DNA of 64,000 nucleotides, taken from assembly GCA_963815655.1 (NCBI GenBank), contig CAWFHK010000001.1, forward strand, positions 930,001-994,000, in the 5' to 3' direction. Below, piece after piece: positions 41,845 to 49,651 of this stretch (its first letter is position 1; every line of letters begins with the position of its first letter). Position numbers and translations under genes: made by a program. The notes below the pieces were generated by a model that was not told the DNA's origin, did not search any database, and worked only from the letters and a program-made list of their open reading frames with translations. The stretch comes from JAWOLE01 sp963815655 (lineage in GTDB: Bacteria > Acidobacteriota > Thermoanaerobaculia > UBA5066 > Gp7-AA6).

Positions 41845-43470
41845 TTGTCCTGTAACGCCGATCTCCGCCCGACGCCCCGGCCGCGACGCCGGCCGGCCCG
41901 AGCCGCGTGGGCGATCGCGGCTCTCCTCCTTGCGCTGCCGGCCGCCGGGCAGGACGGCCTTCGCGTCGGACGGATCACGATCCGCTCGGTCGACGTCTTC
42001 TCTCCCGAGGAGGCGGCGCGCGGCTGGCTCTACCGGGCGGCCAACGCCGTTCACTTCCGGACCCGGGAGTCCGTCATCCGGAAGTTCCTCCTCTTCCGGG
42101 AAGGGGACGCCTACGACGCCACGCGCCTCGAGGAAACCGAGCGCAATCTTCGCGCCCTGCCGTTCCTGAAGGCCGCGTCGGTCGTGCCCGGCCCCGCGCG
42201 CGACGGCCTCGTGGACGTGGAGGTGATGACACAGGACGCCTGGACCACGCAGCCGGGGATCTCCTACGGCAAGAAAGGGGGAGTCACGACGTACTCGTTC
42301 TCTTTCGAGGAGAAGGACCTGCTGGGCACCGGGCGGTCGGGCCAGGTCTCGTACGACAGGGACGTGGACAGGATCAACCGGTTCGTCCAGTACAAGGACC
42401 CGTATTTCTTCGGTCCCTACTGGAACGCCGATTTCCTCTACTCGGCCAACTCCGATGGGTCGGAGGAGGCGGCGCGGATCGGACGGCCGTTCTTCTCGTT
42501 CGTGAGCCCCTGGGCCGCGGACTTCCTCCTGGCGCACCTCCTCCAGGACGACAGGGTCTACGCGGACGGGGAGGAGTCGGGCCGGTTTCGCCAGAGCCAC
42601 AGGGAGTTCCACCTCCGCTACGGGCGGGCGATCACGGCGAGCGACGCGCGCGCCCGCCGCCTGACCGCGGGATTCGAGCTGCTCAAGGACGAGTTCGAGC
42701 ACGCCCGGGACCATCCCGACGAGGTCCTCCCCGACAACCGGAATTTCCGCTACCTCTTTCTCCGGTACGAGGACGTCTCGAACGATTTCATCAAGTTGAA
42801 CTACGTGAACCGCGACTCCCGGTTCGAGGACTTTAACCTCGGGAGGTCCTTCATCGCGACGGCCGCGATCTCGCCCGCCGCGCTCGGACTCGACCGCACG
42901 ACCGGGTTCCTCGCGATCCAGGGGGACGACGGCTGGAGGATCTCGCCGACGAGCTTCCTGCAGGCCCACGTCGCCTTTCAGACGCGCCTGGATCACGGAC
43001 CGCGGAACGCGATCCTCTCGGCGGCCGTCAGCTACGTCCGGAGGTTCGACACCCTTCAATTGCAGACGCTGGTCTCCCATCTCCGGTACGACGAGGGGTG
43101 GAACCTCGATGGGGAGAACCAGTTCTTCGCCGACGGCGCGAACGGGCTCCGCGGCTATCGCCTTCATTCCTTCGAGGGGAACAAGCGCCTCGTGTGGAAT
43201 CTCGAGCACCGGCTGTTCACCGGCCGGGAGATTCTGCAACTGGCCTCCTTCGGCGCCGCCGCCTTCTTCGATACCGGAGCCGTGACGCCCGAGGGGCGGC
43301 CGCTCACGCTCTCGGAATTCAAGAGCGACATCGGCGTGGGCCTGCGGATCGCGATCTCCCGCGCCTCCACCAACAGCATCCTGCGGATCGACGCTGCCTA
43401 TCCCTTGAATGCCGATCCTCAGGGGCGCAAGGGCTGGCTCTTCTCCTTCTCGAGCGGCCAGGTGTTTTGA
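41845..43470 (+). CDS. BamA/TamA-superfamily outer-membrane protein, short form
   Basis: About 541 residues from TTG 41845. A signal peptide (ARAAWAIAALLLALPAAGQ) is followed by a single POTRA-like region (about 45-145; VIRKFLLFREGDAYDATRLEETERNLR) and a C-terminal surface-antigen barrel with NGLRGYRLHSFEGNKRLVWNLEHR near 440 and FDTGAV. The LRGY run is the conserved VRGY-type motif of the L6 loop. Full BamA has five POTRAs and about 800 residues, so this is not the main BamA. It could be an Omp85-like transporter for a lipid or a dedicated substrate. Confidence 0.75.
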   Translation: MSCNADLRPTPRPRRRPARAAWAIAALLLALPAAGQDGLRVGRITIRSVDVFSPEEAARGWLYRAANAVHFRTRESVIRKFLLFREGDAYDATRLEETERNLRALPFLKAASVVPGPARDGLVDVEVMTQDAWTTQPGISYGKKGGVTTYSFSFEEKDLLGTGRSGQVSYDRDVDRINRFVQYKDPYFFGPYWNADFLYSANSDGSEEAARIGRPFFSFVSPWAADFLLAHLLQDDRVYADGEESGRFRQSHREFHLRYGRAITASDARARRLTAGFELLKDEFEHARDHPDEVLPDNRNFRYLFLRYEDVSNDFIKLNYVNRDSRFEDFNLGRSFIATAAISPAALGLDRTTGFLAIQGDDGWRISPTSFLQAHVAFQTRLDHGPRNAILSAAVSYVRRFDTLQLQTLVSHLRYDEGWNLDGENQFFADGANGLRGYRLHSFEGNKRLVWNLEHRLFTGREILQLASFGAAAFFDTGAVTPEGRPLTLSEFKSDIGVGLRIAISRASTNSILRIDAAYPLNADPQGRKGWLFSFSSGQVF

Positions 43471-43476
43471 GCACTT

Positions 43477-43553
43477 GTTTCAGGTTTCAGGTTCCAGGTT
43501 TCAGGTAGCGATCTCTTCGACCTCTTGAAACTTGAAACCTGAAACTTGAAACC
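43477..43553. repeat. Period-7 inverted repeat array R13 (TTTCAGG/TTTCAAG family)
   Basis: The left arm, 43477-43507, has four TTTCAGG/TTCCAGG units; the right arm, 43522-43553, has four complementary units; the loop is about 14 nt. It lies between convergent genes and ends 3 bp before the stop of lptF-lptG. Confidence 0.92.
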
Positions 43554-43556
43554 CGG

Positions 43557-45848
43557 TCAGGTGCGCAGGCGCAGGAGGAGATAGATCGCGCCGGTCGTCG
43601 CGAGCACGTTCGGCGACCAGGCGGCGAGGACCGCCGGCAACGCCCCCACTTCGCCGAGCTTCGTGAAGAACGCGGTCGCGATCAGGAAGCCCATGCCGAG
43701 GGCGAGGCCGACGCCGATGCCGGCGAGCGCCCCCCGCCGCCCGATCCGGAAGGCAAACGGGACCGCCAGCAAGGCCATGAGCGGAACGAGGGCCGGCCCG
43801 GCGAACTTCGCCTGGAGGGCCGTTTCGAGCTGGCCGGTGGGATAGCCGCTCGCTTTCAGGCGGCGGGCGTACCGCTGGAGCTCGCGCCAGCGCATCTGCT
43901 CTGGCGTGCGCCGGTCCCGCGCGAAGGATGGGGGGGGATCTCCGGGCACAGGCTTCTCGAGGTACGTCCGGTAGGCGGTCTCGGCGGCGTCTCCGAAGGT
44001 CCGGGTCCAGCCCTGCCGGAAGATCCATTCCTTCCCGTTCCAGGAAGCCTCCCTCGCGCCGTCGCGCCGGACGAGATCGAAGTCCTTGTTGAACTCGAAA
44101 ACGGAAGGGGAGATCAGCAGTCCCCTCGCCGGATCGCTTTCCTCCTGGTGCCAGACGCGCCCGTCGGCTGCGACGCGCCAGTTGCGCTCGGCCGGCGTGC
44201 GCGCGACGCCGTAATCCACAGGGCGGCCGTAGATGATGTTGCGGTAGCGGGCTTCTCTCTGCTCCGAGAAGGGGAGCACGTATTCGCCGAGCGCGAAGAA
44301 GAGGATGGCTCCGACGCCCGTGGCCGCGAGGATCGGCGCGGCCAGGCGATGGAGCGACACGCCGCTCGCCCGGAACGCCGTGTCCTCGTTGTGCTTCGAC
44401 AGGACCCCGAGGGAGATGAGCGTCGCGATCAGCGCGACGAACGGAGCGATCTGCGTCCCGATCGAGAGGAGGAAGCAGCGGTAGTAGCCGAGGACGACGG
44501 AGGCCGGCGGGTGATTCTTCGCGATCTTGTCGATGTGGTCCGCGTAGTCCACGATCACGGCCAGGAGCAGGACCGACACGGCGGCGAAGAAGAGGATCGT
44601 CAGGAAACGCGCCAGGACGTAGCGGTCGAGGATGCCGGGAAAGCGCAGAAGGCTGCCGAAACGGGGACGGGTACCGCCCGCGGAGGCGCCGCGCTCCGCC
44701 TCCCGGGCGGCGCGCCGCGACGGCCAGCGCCATCGGGCCCGCTCCCGCCCCGAGCGGGCGATCGCGATGACCCCGCCGGCGAGCAGGAGGGCGTTGGGAA
44801 TCCAAATCGCGATTCCCGGAGGGAGCCGGTCCTGCTGCGCCCAGGTCTCGCCCGAGGAGAGCAGGACGTAGTACAGGATGATGATCGCGAGCGAGATGGC
44901 GAACGCGCTGCCTTTTCCTCCGCGCCGGGAGCTCTCCGCCAGCGGGATTCCGATCACGGCGAAGGCCAGGCAGGCGAAGGGGATCGAGAGCTTCTTGTGG
45001 ATCTCGACCCAGGCCAGCCGGAAGTTCTCCGGAGACTGCCGGCGGACCCGCCGAGCCGTCGCGGCGAGCTCGGAGAGGGACTGGGCTCGGAGCGACTTCT
45101 CGTAGGAGACCTTCGCGGCCGCCGAGTTCCAGATGTCGCCCGCGATCAGGATGCGCTGCGTCTGGCTGCGATTGGTCCTGTAGCGGGAGGGATCGCTGGC
45201 GTCGTACTCGTGAACCTCGGAGTTGAAGAGGTCGAGCCAGAGCCGGTCGCCTTCGAGGGTCAGGACGCCGCGCCGGGCCACGATCACGCGCAGGTCCTTC
45301 TCGTATTCCTCGCCGAGCTTGACGAAGACGCCTTCGAGTGTCCGGCCATCCGGCGCCGCCCGGTCGAAGAAGAGGGTCACGCCGCTCCGGACCTCGCGGA
45401 AGGTGCGGGGCTGAACGACATTCACGACAGATGTCGCGGCGACCCGGGCGAGCGACCGGGAGAGGACCTCGTTGGCGCCGGGAAGCACGAGGTTGTACAG
45501 GAGAAACACCCCGATCGAGAGGACCGCCGCGGCCGCCAGAGCCGGCCGGTAGATCGACGAAGGCCCGACGCCGCAGGAGCGCAGGGCGACGATCTCGCTG
45601 TCCCCGGCGAGCCTCCCGACCCCGATCAACACCCCGAGCAGGAACGCCATCGGCAGCGTCAGAACGACGATCCAGGGGAGCGAAAGCACCGCGAGCCAGG
45701 CCACCTCTCCGAAGGTCGCGCTGCGCCGGACGAAGAAGTCCGCCAGGAAGTACACCGTCCGAATCAGCAGGATGAACGTGTACGCCGCGAACCCGAGCAG
45801 AAACGGAGGCCAGATCTCGCGGAGGACGGACCGGGAGACGAGCCGCAT
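43557..45848 (-). CDS. Fused LptF-LptG LPS-export permease
   Basis: 763 residues, about twice a normal LptF or LptG. The first half (1 to about 365) starts MRLVSRSVLREIWPPFLLGF and holds a complete YjgP/YjgQ unit with ALRSCGVGPSSIYRP, a periplasmic jellyroll, and KLSIPFACLAFAVIGIPL. After a basic linker (about 370-395; RARWRWPSRRAAREAERG) a second full unit begins ILDRYVLARFLTILFFAA, with HNEDTAFRASGVSLHRL and FAGPALVPLMALLAVPFAF. There is no stop or frame break between the halves. It would form the entire transmembrane part of the LptB2FG exporter as one chain. ATG start with TTCTCCGG directly upstream. Confidence 0.92.
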   Translation of the reverse strand: MRLVSRSVLREIWPPFLLGFAAYTFILLIRTVYFLADFFVRRSATFGEVAWLAVLSLPWIVVLTLPMAFLLGVLIGVGRLAGDSEIVALRSCGVGPSSIYRPALAAAAVLSIGVFLLYNLVLPGANEVLSRSLARVAATSVVNVVQPRTFREVRSGVTLFFDRAAPDGRTLEGVFVKLGEEYEKDLRVIVARRGVLTLEGDRLWLDLFNSEVHEYDASDPSRYRTNRSQTQRILIAGDIWNSAAAKVSYEKSLRAQSLSELAATARRVRRQSPENFRLAWVEIHKKLSIPFACLAFAVIGIPLAESSRRGGKGSAFAISLAIIILYYVLLSSGETWAQQDRLPPGIAIWIPNALLLAGGVIAIARSGRERARWRWPSRRAAREAERGASAGGTRPRFGSLLRFPGILDRYVLARFLTILFFAAVSVLLLAVIVDYADHIDKIAKNHPPASVVLGYYRCFLLSIGTQIAPFVALIATLISLGVLSKHNEDTAFRASGVSLHRLAAPILAATGVGAILFFALGEYVLPFSEQREARYRNIIYGRPVDYGVARTPAERNWRVAADGRVWHQEESDPARGLLISPSVFEFNKDFDLVRRDGAREASWNGKEWIFRQGWTRTFGDAAETAYRTYLEKPVPGDPPPSFARDRRTPEQMRWRELQRYARRLKASGYPTGQLETALQAKFAGPALVPLMALLAVPFAFRIGRRGALAGIGVGLALGMGFLIATAFFTKLGEVGALPAVLAAWSPNVLATTGAIYLLLRLRT

Positions 45849-45856
45849 CCGGAGAA

Positions 45857-45891
45857 AGCTATCAGCTGTCAGCTGTCAGCTCTCAGCCCTC
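45857..45891. repeat. Period-7 tandem array R14 (AGCTGTC family), exactly five units
   Basis: Five heptads over 35 bp (AGCTATC, AGCTGTC twice, then AGCTCTC and AGCCCTC), 8 bp upstream of the lptF-lptG start. Single arm. Same length and unit number as R4 and the left arm of R16. Confidence 0.85.
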
Positions 45892-45922
45892 GGCGCCGTG
45901 GCGAGCCTGGGGCCGCCCCGCG

Positions 45923-45990
45923 TTATGTGAAGTCCGGCCCGCCAGAGATCTCAATCGGCAGCACGGCCCAACAGGGTGGACTTCGCATGA
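45923..45990. repeat. Imperfect inverted repeat pair A with TTATGTGAAGTCC core
   Basis: TTATGTGAAGTCC at 45923-45935 faces GGACTTCGCATGA at 45978-45990; 11 of 13 positions pair, and flanking CCCCGC/GCGGGG extends the match outward. The 42-bp interior has no gene. It lies between lptF-lptG and parB, next to pair B with the same core. It resembles a recombinase recognition site or a miniature-element end, but no target duplication is visible. Confidence 0.7.
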
Positions 45991-45999
45991 CGGCGGGGA

Positions 46000-46102
46000 A
46001 TATTATGTAAAGTCGCCTGGGACCCCTCGCACAGCGAGAGGAATCCTGTAGCAGCGCCTCGTCGGCTTGCCGGACAGCCTTTATTGCGACTTTACATAAT
46101 AT
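46000..46102. repeat. Perfect 17-bp inverted repeat pair B with TTATGTAAAGTCGC core
   Basis: ATATTATGTAAAGTCGC at 46000-46016 is repeated exactly in inverse at 46086-46102, enclosing 69 bp that contains a small CTCGC/GCGAG hairpin near 46026-46040 and no open frame. The AT-rich arms stand out in this GC-rich sequence. Together with pair A the four motif copies alternate in direction. I see nothing else in the gene-free stretch 45849-46152 apart from R14. Confidence 0.85.
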
Positions 46103-46152
46103 ATCTTATCGGACGCTAAGGCGGAGCCTCGTCCTGCCTGAAAGGAGCCACC

Positions 46153-46992
46153 CTACCGCTTCGGGACCCTGATCTCGCCGGCTTCGAGCTGCTTGATGAT
46201 GTGGCGGAGCGTGTCGATGAGCTCGCCCTTGTCGACACGGGACTTCTGGAACGAGAGATTGAGCTTGAACGGCCCGCCCTTGGGTTTGTAGACAAAAGCG
46301 AAGCGAGCGGGCCGCTTTCCTCCGGGCGCTCCCTTCTTTCGGCGCAGGTCGTCCCGCGTGGACCCGGCGGCCGCCGCGGCGATCGCCTCGCGCATCGTGT
46401 CCGGGTCTTTGAGCCGGGCGATCGCCAGGAGGACCGAGCGGGCGGCGATGTCGGCGCGCCGACATTCCTCCCGGACATCCTCGGGGATGTCAAGAAGGGA
46501 CATCGCTTCGGTGACCGAGACCCGGGACTTGCCGACGGCGTCGGCGATCCGCTGCTGCGTGTAGCCGTGGCGGTTGGCCAGACCCGCGTAGCCTTCCGCC
46601 TCCTCGAACGGATGGAGGTCCCTTCTGTGGAGATTCTCGACGAGCGCGATCTCGACGACCTCGTTTTCCGGCACGTCGAACTCGATGCACGGCACCTCTG
46701 TCAGGCCGGCTTCCATTGCCGCTCGGAAGCGCCGCTCCCCCGCGATGATCCGAAAGCGCCCGTCGCCGGTCGGCCGGACCAGAAGCGGTTCCAGCACGCC
46801 CTTGGATTCGATCGACCGGACGAGCTCCTTCAGGTCCCCGACGTTGGTTCGCGGCTGGTCGGGATTGGTCTCGATCTCCTCCAGCGGGATCCAGCGGCCG
46901 AGCGACGCGCCGAAGCGGGTCGAGAGGGCCTCGACGAAATGCGAGTCGTGGCGCATCCGCGCCTCCTGCGGCAGTCCCCTTCGTTTAGACAC
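46153..46992 (-). CDS. parB: Chromosome-partitioning protein ParB (Spo0J family)
   Basis: 279 residues. WIPLEEIETNPDQPR opens the ParB N-terminal domain, GDGRFRIIAGERRFRAAMEAG near residue 82 holds the GERRxRA box and ALVENLHRRDLHPFEEAEGY near 117 the second CTP-binding box. A helix-turn-helix follows (GYTQQRIADAVGKSRVSVTE), then a short basic C-terminal part. It overlaps parA by 8 bp. The C-terminal dimer domain seems unusual in sequence (RFAFVYKPKGGPFKLNLSF). No parS-like TGTTTCACGTGAAACA site was noticed in the window. Confidence 0.9.
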   Translation of the reverse strand: MSKRRGLPQEARMRHDSHFVEALSTRFGASLGRWIPLEEIETNPDQPRTNVGDLKELVRSIESKGVLEPLLVRPTGDGRFRIIAGERRFRAAMEAGLTEVPCIEFDVPENEVVEIALVENLHRRDLHPFEEAEGYAGLANRHGYTQQRIADAVGKSRVSVTEAMSLLDIPEDVREECRRADIAARSVLLAIARLKDPDTMREAIAAAAAGSTRDDLRRKKGAPGGKRPARFAFVYKPKGGPFKLNLSFQKSRVDKGELIDTLRHIIKQLEAGEIRVPKR

Positions 46993-47740
46993 GGGAGAGA
47001 ACCTCCTCGGAAAGTGAGTAGTACTCCGCGGCGCCGCCCGAGCGCGGAGCGAACGTGAAGATGGATTCCCGGTGCGCCGGGCTCTCTTCGAGTCGGACGC
47101 TCTTGGAGATCGTGGTCTTGAAGACCTTGTCGCCGAAGACCGAGCGAATCTGCTCGTAGACGTCCCGGCCGATGACCGTTCGCTTGTCGTGGAGTGTCAC
47201 GACGACCCCCAGGATCTGGAGGCCCGGGTTCGGCCGCGCCTTGATCTTGTCGATCGTCTCCAGCAGGTCGTCGGTCCCCTCCAGCGCGAAGTAGGAGGAC
47301 TGGATCGGGATCAGGATGTGCGTCGAAGCGACCATCGCGTTGACGGTGATCATGCCGAGCGTGGGGGGCGTGTCGATCAGGATCGCGTCGTAGCGCTTGC
47401 GCGCGCCGTCGATCTTGTCCCGCAGGCGGAAATGGCCGTCGATCTCCCCCAGGAGCTTCGACTCGATCTTGGCGAGCGCGATCCGGGCCGGCGCGACGTC
47501 CAGGTTCGGGAGACCCGAGGGCCGGACGATCTCCCGGAACCAGACCGCGGGGTCCGTCAGGACGTCGAACATCGACTTCTCGACGGAGCGCCGGTCCAGA
47601 TACGACATCGTGCTGTTGGCCTGGGGGTCCAGGTCCACCAGCAGCGTCTTCATCCCCTTCTGAGCCAGGGCCGCCGCCAGGTTGATCGCGGTGGTCGTCT
47701 TTCCGACGCCCCCCTTCTGGTTCGTGATGGAGATGATCAC
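46985..47740 (-). CDS. parA: Chromosome-partitioning ATPase ParA (Soj family)
   Basis: 251 residues without an N-terminal DNA-binding domain, hence the Soj/type-Ib form. The deviant Walker A is NQKGGVGKTTTAINLA near residue 7, DLDPQANST near 37 is the Walker A' motif and ILIDTPPTLG near 118 Walker B. It forms nucleoid-bound gradients that move ParB-parS complexes. GTG start with TACACT 7 nt upstream, so probably leaderless. The usual gidA/gidB neighbours are missing. Confidence 0.95.
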   Translation of the reverse strand: MIISITNQKGGVGKTTTAINLAAALAQKGMKTLLVDLDPQANSTMSYLDRRSVEKSMFDVLTDPAVWFREIVRPSGLPNLDVAPARIALAKIESKLLGEIDGHFRLRDKIDGARKRYDAILIDTPPTLGMITVNAMVASTHILIPIQSSYFALEGTDDLLETIDKIKARPNPGLQILGVVVTLHDKRTVIGRDVYEQIRSVFGDKVFKTTISKSVRLEESPAHRESIFTFAPRSGGAAEYYSLSEEVLSRV

Positions 47741-47747
47741 CGGGTCG

Positions 47748-47753
47748 AGTGTA
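47748..47753 (-). promoter_or_regulatory. -10 box (TACACT) for parA-parB, leaderless spacing
   Basis: Read on the minus strand, TACACT is followed by CGACCCG (7 nt) and the GTG start at 47740. No Shine-Dalgarno sequence fits between. Confidence 0.45.
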
Positions 47754-47756
47754 ACG

Positions 47757-47831
47757 AGTTTTCCGTTCCGGGTGATCAGTTTTCAGATCCCCGACACCGA
47801 GATCGGAAGACCGGGAACCGGGATCTCGGAA
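47757..47831. repeat. Probable period-7 inverted array R15 (GGAACCG/TTCCGTT family)
   Basis: Degenerate heptads such as AGATCGG, AAGACCG, then GGAACCG and GGATCTC run to the stop of the nuclease gene; TTCCGTTCCGGGT near 47761 partly complements them. The arms match less well than at the TTTCAGG loci. Confidence 0.5.
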
Positions 47832-48314
47832 CTACATCCGATACTTGCCGAGGTCTTCGGGGTTGACTTCCTCCAGCCACTTCTTCAGACGCTCGGGGTC
47901 CGGCTCGGCCCCTTCGGCGCGGAGAGTCTTGCTCTTTTCCAGGACCTCCTCCTCGACGAAGATCTCCGACTGGCTGCGCAGGGCGAGCGCGATCGCGTCG
48001 CTCGGGCGGCTGTCCACGATCCAGTTCGAGTCGGCGCGCGAGAGATGGATCCGGGCGAAGAACGTGTTGTCCTTCAGGTCGTTGATGACGACGCGCTCGA
48101 CCCGCGTATCGAGCTCCTTCAACAGGTTGTTCAAGAGGTCGTGGGTCATGGGTCGGGGCGTCGCGATTCTCTCCATCGCGATCGCGATCGCGTTCGCCTC
48201 GAAGATCCCCACCCAGATGGGCAGGAAGATCCCGTCCCCGGCGTCGCGGAGGATCACGACGGGCATGTTCGAAACCGGATCCATGAGGAGGCCCTTGATT
48301 TCCATCTTGACCAT
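47832..48314 (-). CDS. Bifunctional nuclease family protein (DUF151)
   Basis: 160 residues. MEIKGLLMDPVSNMPVVIL at the start, FLPIWVGIFEANAIAIAME near residue 30, RPMTHDLLNNLL near 54 and VDSRPSDAIALALRS near 100 are the full DUF151 signature. Members have been linked to combined DNase/RNase activity, but the in-cell role in bacteria is not settled. An AAGGAA motif precedes the ATG. It is 17 bp downstream of miaB on the same strand. Confidence 0.9.
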   Translation of the reverse strand: MVKMEIKGLLMDPVSNMPVVILRDAGDGIFLPIWVGIFEANAIAIAMERIATPRPMTHDLLNNLLKELDTRVERVVINDLKDNTFFARIHLSRADSNWIVDSRPSDAIALALRSQSEIFVEEEVLEKSKTLRAEGAEPDPERLKKWLEEVNPEDLGKYRM

Positions 48315-48331
48315 GGCGTGATTCCTTCCGG

Positions 48332-49651
48332 TTACGGCGCGAGCGACCCGATCAGCGAATTCGGCAGCCCTCTCGTGATCCTGACGGAGACGTAACGGCC
48401 GGGCGAGAGGTCTCGGGCGTCATCCGGGACATGAACGATGCGGTTGCAGGGCGTGCGCCCGCGCGCCTGACCCTGGCGGTCGTGCCCCTCGACGAGGACC
48501 TCGAAGCGGCTGCCGACGAGACCGCGGTTCATCTGCAGCTGCAGCTCCTCCTGGAGCGCCAGGAGCCGCTGCAGGCGCTCGGACGCGGTCTCCGGCGGAA
48601 CGGCGGTCTCGCTCCCCCACCGCGCGGACGCCGTGCCCGGCCGCGGGGAATAGAGAAAGGCGAAGACGTTGGCGAAGCGGGCCCGGCGGACGAGCTCCAG
48701 CGTCCCGGCGAAATCCTCCTCGGACTCTCCCGGGAAGCCGACGATGAAGTCCGACGAGATCGCGGCGTCGGGAACTGCCTGGCGGATGCGCTCCAGGGTG
48801 TCCAGGTAATACCGGCTGTCGTAACGCCTCTTCATCCTGGAGAGAACCCGATCGGACCCGGACTGGGCCGGGAGGTGAAGGTACGGCGCGATCGGGTCCC
48901 CGGCGGCGAGGGCTTCGATCAGGGGATCGTCCACGAGGCGGGGATGCGAGGTCAGGAACCGCAGGCGCCGGAGCCCCGCCACGCCGGCCGCGCGCGTCAG
49001 AAGTGCTCCCAGCGCCGACCCGTCTTCAGGATCCCGGTACGCGTTGACCGTCTGGCCGAGGAGCGTGATCTCGGTGTAACCGCTCTGAACGAGCCAGGCG
49101 ACTTCCTCGAGGATCTCCGCGGAGCGCCGGCACCGCTCCCGGCCCCGAGTGAACGGCACGATGCAGAAGGTGCAGAACTGGTCGCACCCCTCGATCACCG
49201 TGACGTAGGCCTGGAAGAGGGAGCCGCGGGAGATCTGCCGGAACTGGTAGACGGGGGATTCCTGCGGCAGCTCGAGGGCGGTCACCTGGCGGCGCTCTTC
49301 CCGCACGCGCCGGACGATCTCGCCGACCCTCTCGACGTTGCCCGTTCCGACGACGAAATCCACCCAGGGGGCGCGCTCCAGGATCTCGTCTCCCGACACC
49401 TGGGCCATGCAGCCCGTGACGCCGATGACGAGGTCGGGGTTCTCCCGTTTCTTCTCCGCCAGGACTCCGAGCGCGCTGTAGACCTTCGAATCCGCCTTTT
49501 CCCGAACCGAGCAGGTATTGAGGACCACCACATCGGCCGCCTCGCCTTCGCCCGCGGCGGCAAGGCCCAGACCTCGAAGCTGCCCGGCCATGCGTTCGCC
49601 GTCCAGGACGTTCATCTGGCAGCCCCACGTCTCGACGCGATATCCGCTCAT
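48332..49651 (-). CDS. miaB: tRNA-2-methylthio-N6-dimethylallyladenosine synthase
   Basis: 439 residues. The N-terminal methylthiotransferase domain has its three cluster cysteines in ETWGCQMN, LNTCSVREKA and GVTGCMAQV; the radical-SAM triad is in EGCDQFCTFCIVPFTRGRE near residue 155; a C-terminal TRAM domain ends the protein (GRYVSVRITRGLPNSLIG). It adds the 2-methylthio group to i6A37 of tRNAs. ATG 49651 overlaps the upstream stop (ATGA); MAARMSGYR from 49663 is an alternative. The longer upstream frame is a shadow. Confidence 0.95.
   Translation of the reverse strand: MSGYRVETWGCQMNVLDGERMAGQLRGLGLAAAGEGEAADVVVLNTCSVREKADSKVYSALGVLAEKKRENPDLVIGVTGCMAQVSGDEILERAPWVDFVVGTGNVERVGEIVRRVREERRQVTALELPQESPVYQFRQISRGSLFQAYVTVIEGCDQFCTFCIVPFTRGRERCRRSAEILEEVAWLVQSGYTEITLLGQTVNAYRDPEDGSALGALLTRAAGVAGLRRLRFLTSHPRLVDDPLIEALAAGDPIAPYLHLPAQSGSDRVLSRMKRRYDSRYYLDTLERIRQAVPDAAISSDFIVGFPGESEEDFAGTLELVRRARFANVFAFLYSPRPGTASARWGSETAVPPETASERLQRLLALQEELQLQMNRGLVGSRFEVLVEGHDRQGQARGRTPCNRIVHVPDDARDLSPGRYVSVRITRGLPNSLIGSLAP

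Noticed and set aside
43477..43553. Classical intrinsic terminator
   Set aside because: The hairpin stem is long and made of heptads, and no T-run follows on either strand.
44148..46010. Long plus-strand frame antisense to lptF-lptG
   Set aside because: No domain or start signal; the opposite strand holds a clear LptF-LptG protein.
45923..46102. Integron attC sites
   Set aside because: One internal GCCCAAC fits the RYYYAAC core, but the outer ends lack a paired RYYYAAC/GTTRRRY arrangement and there is no integrase or cassette.
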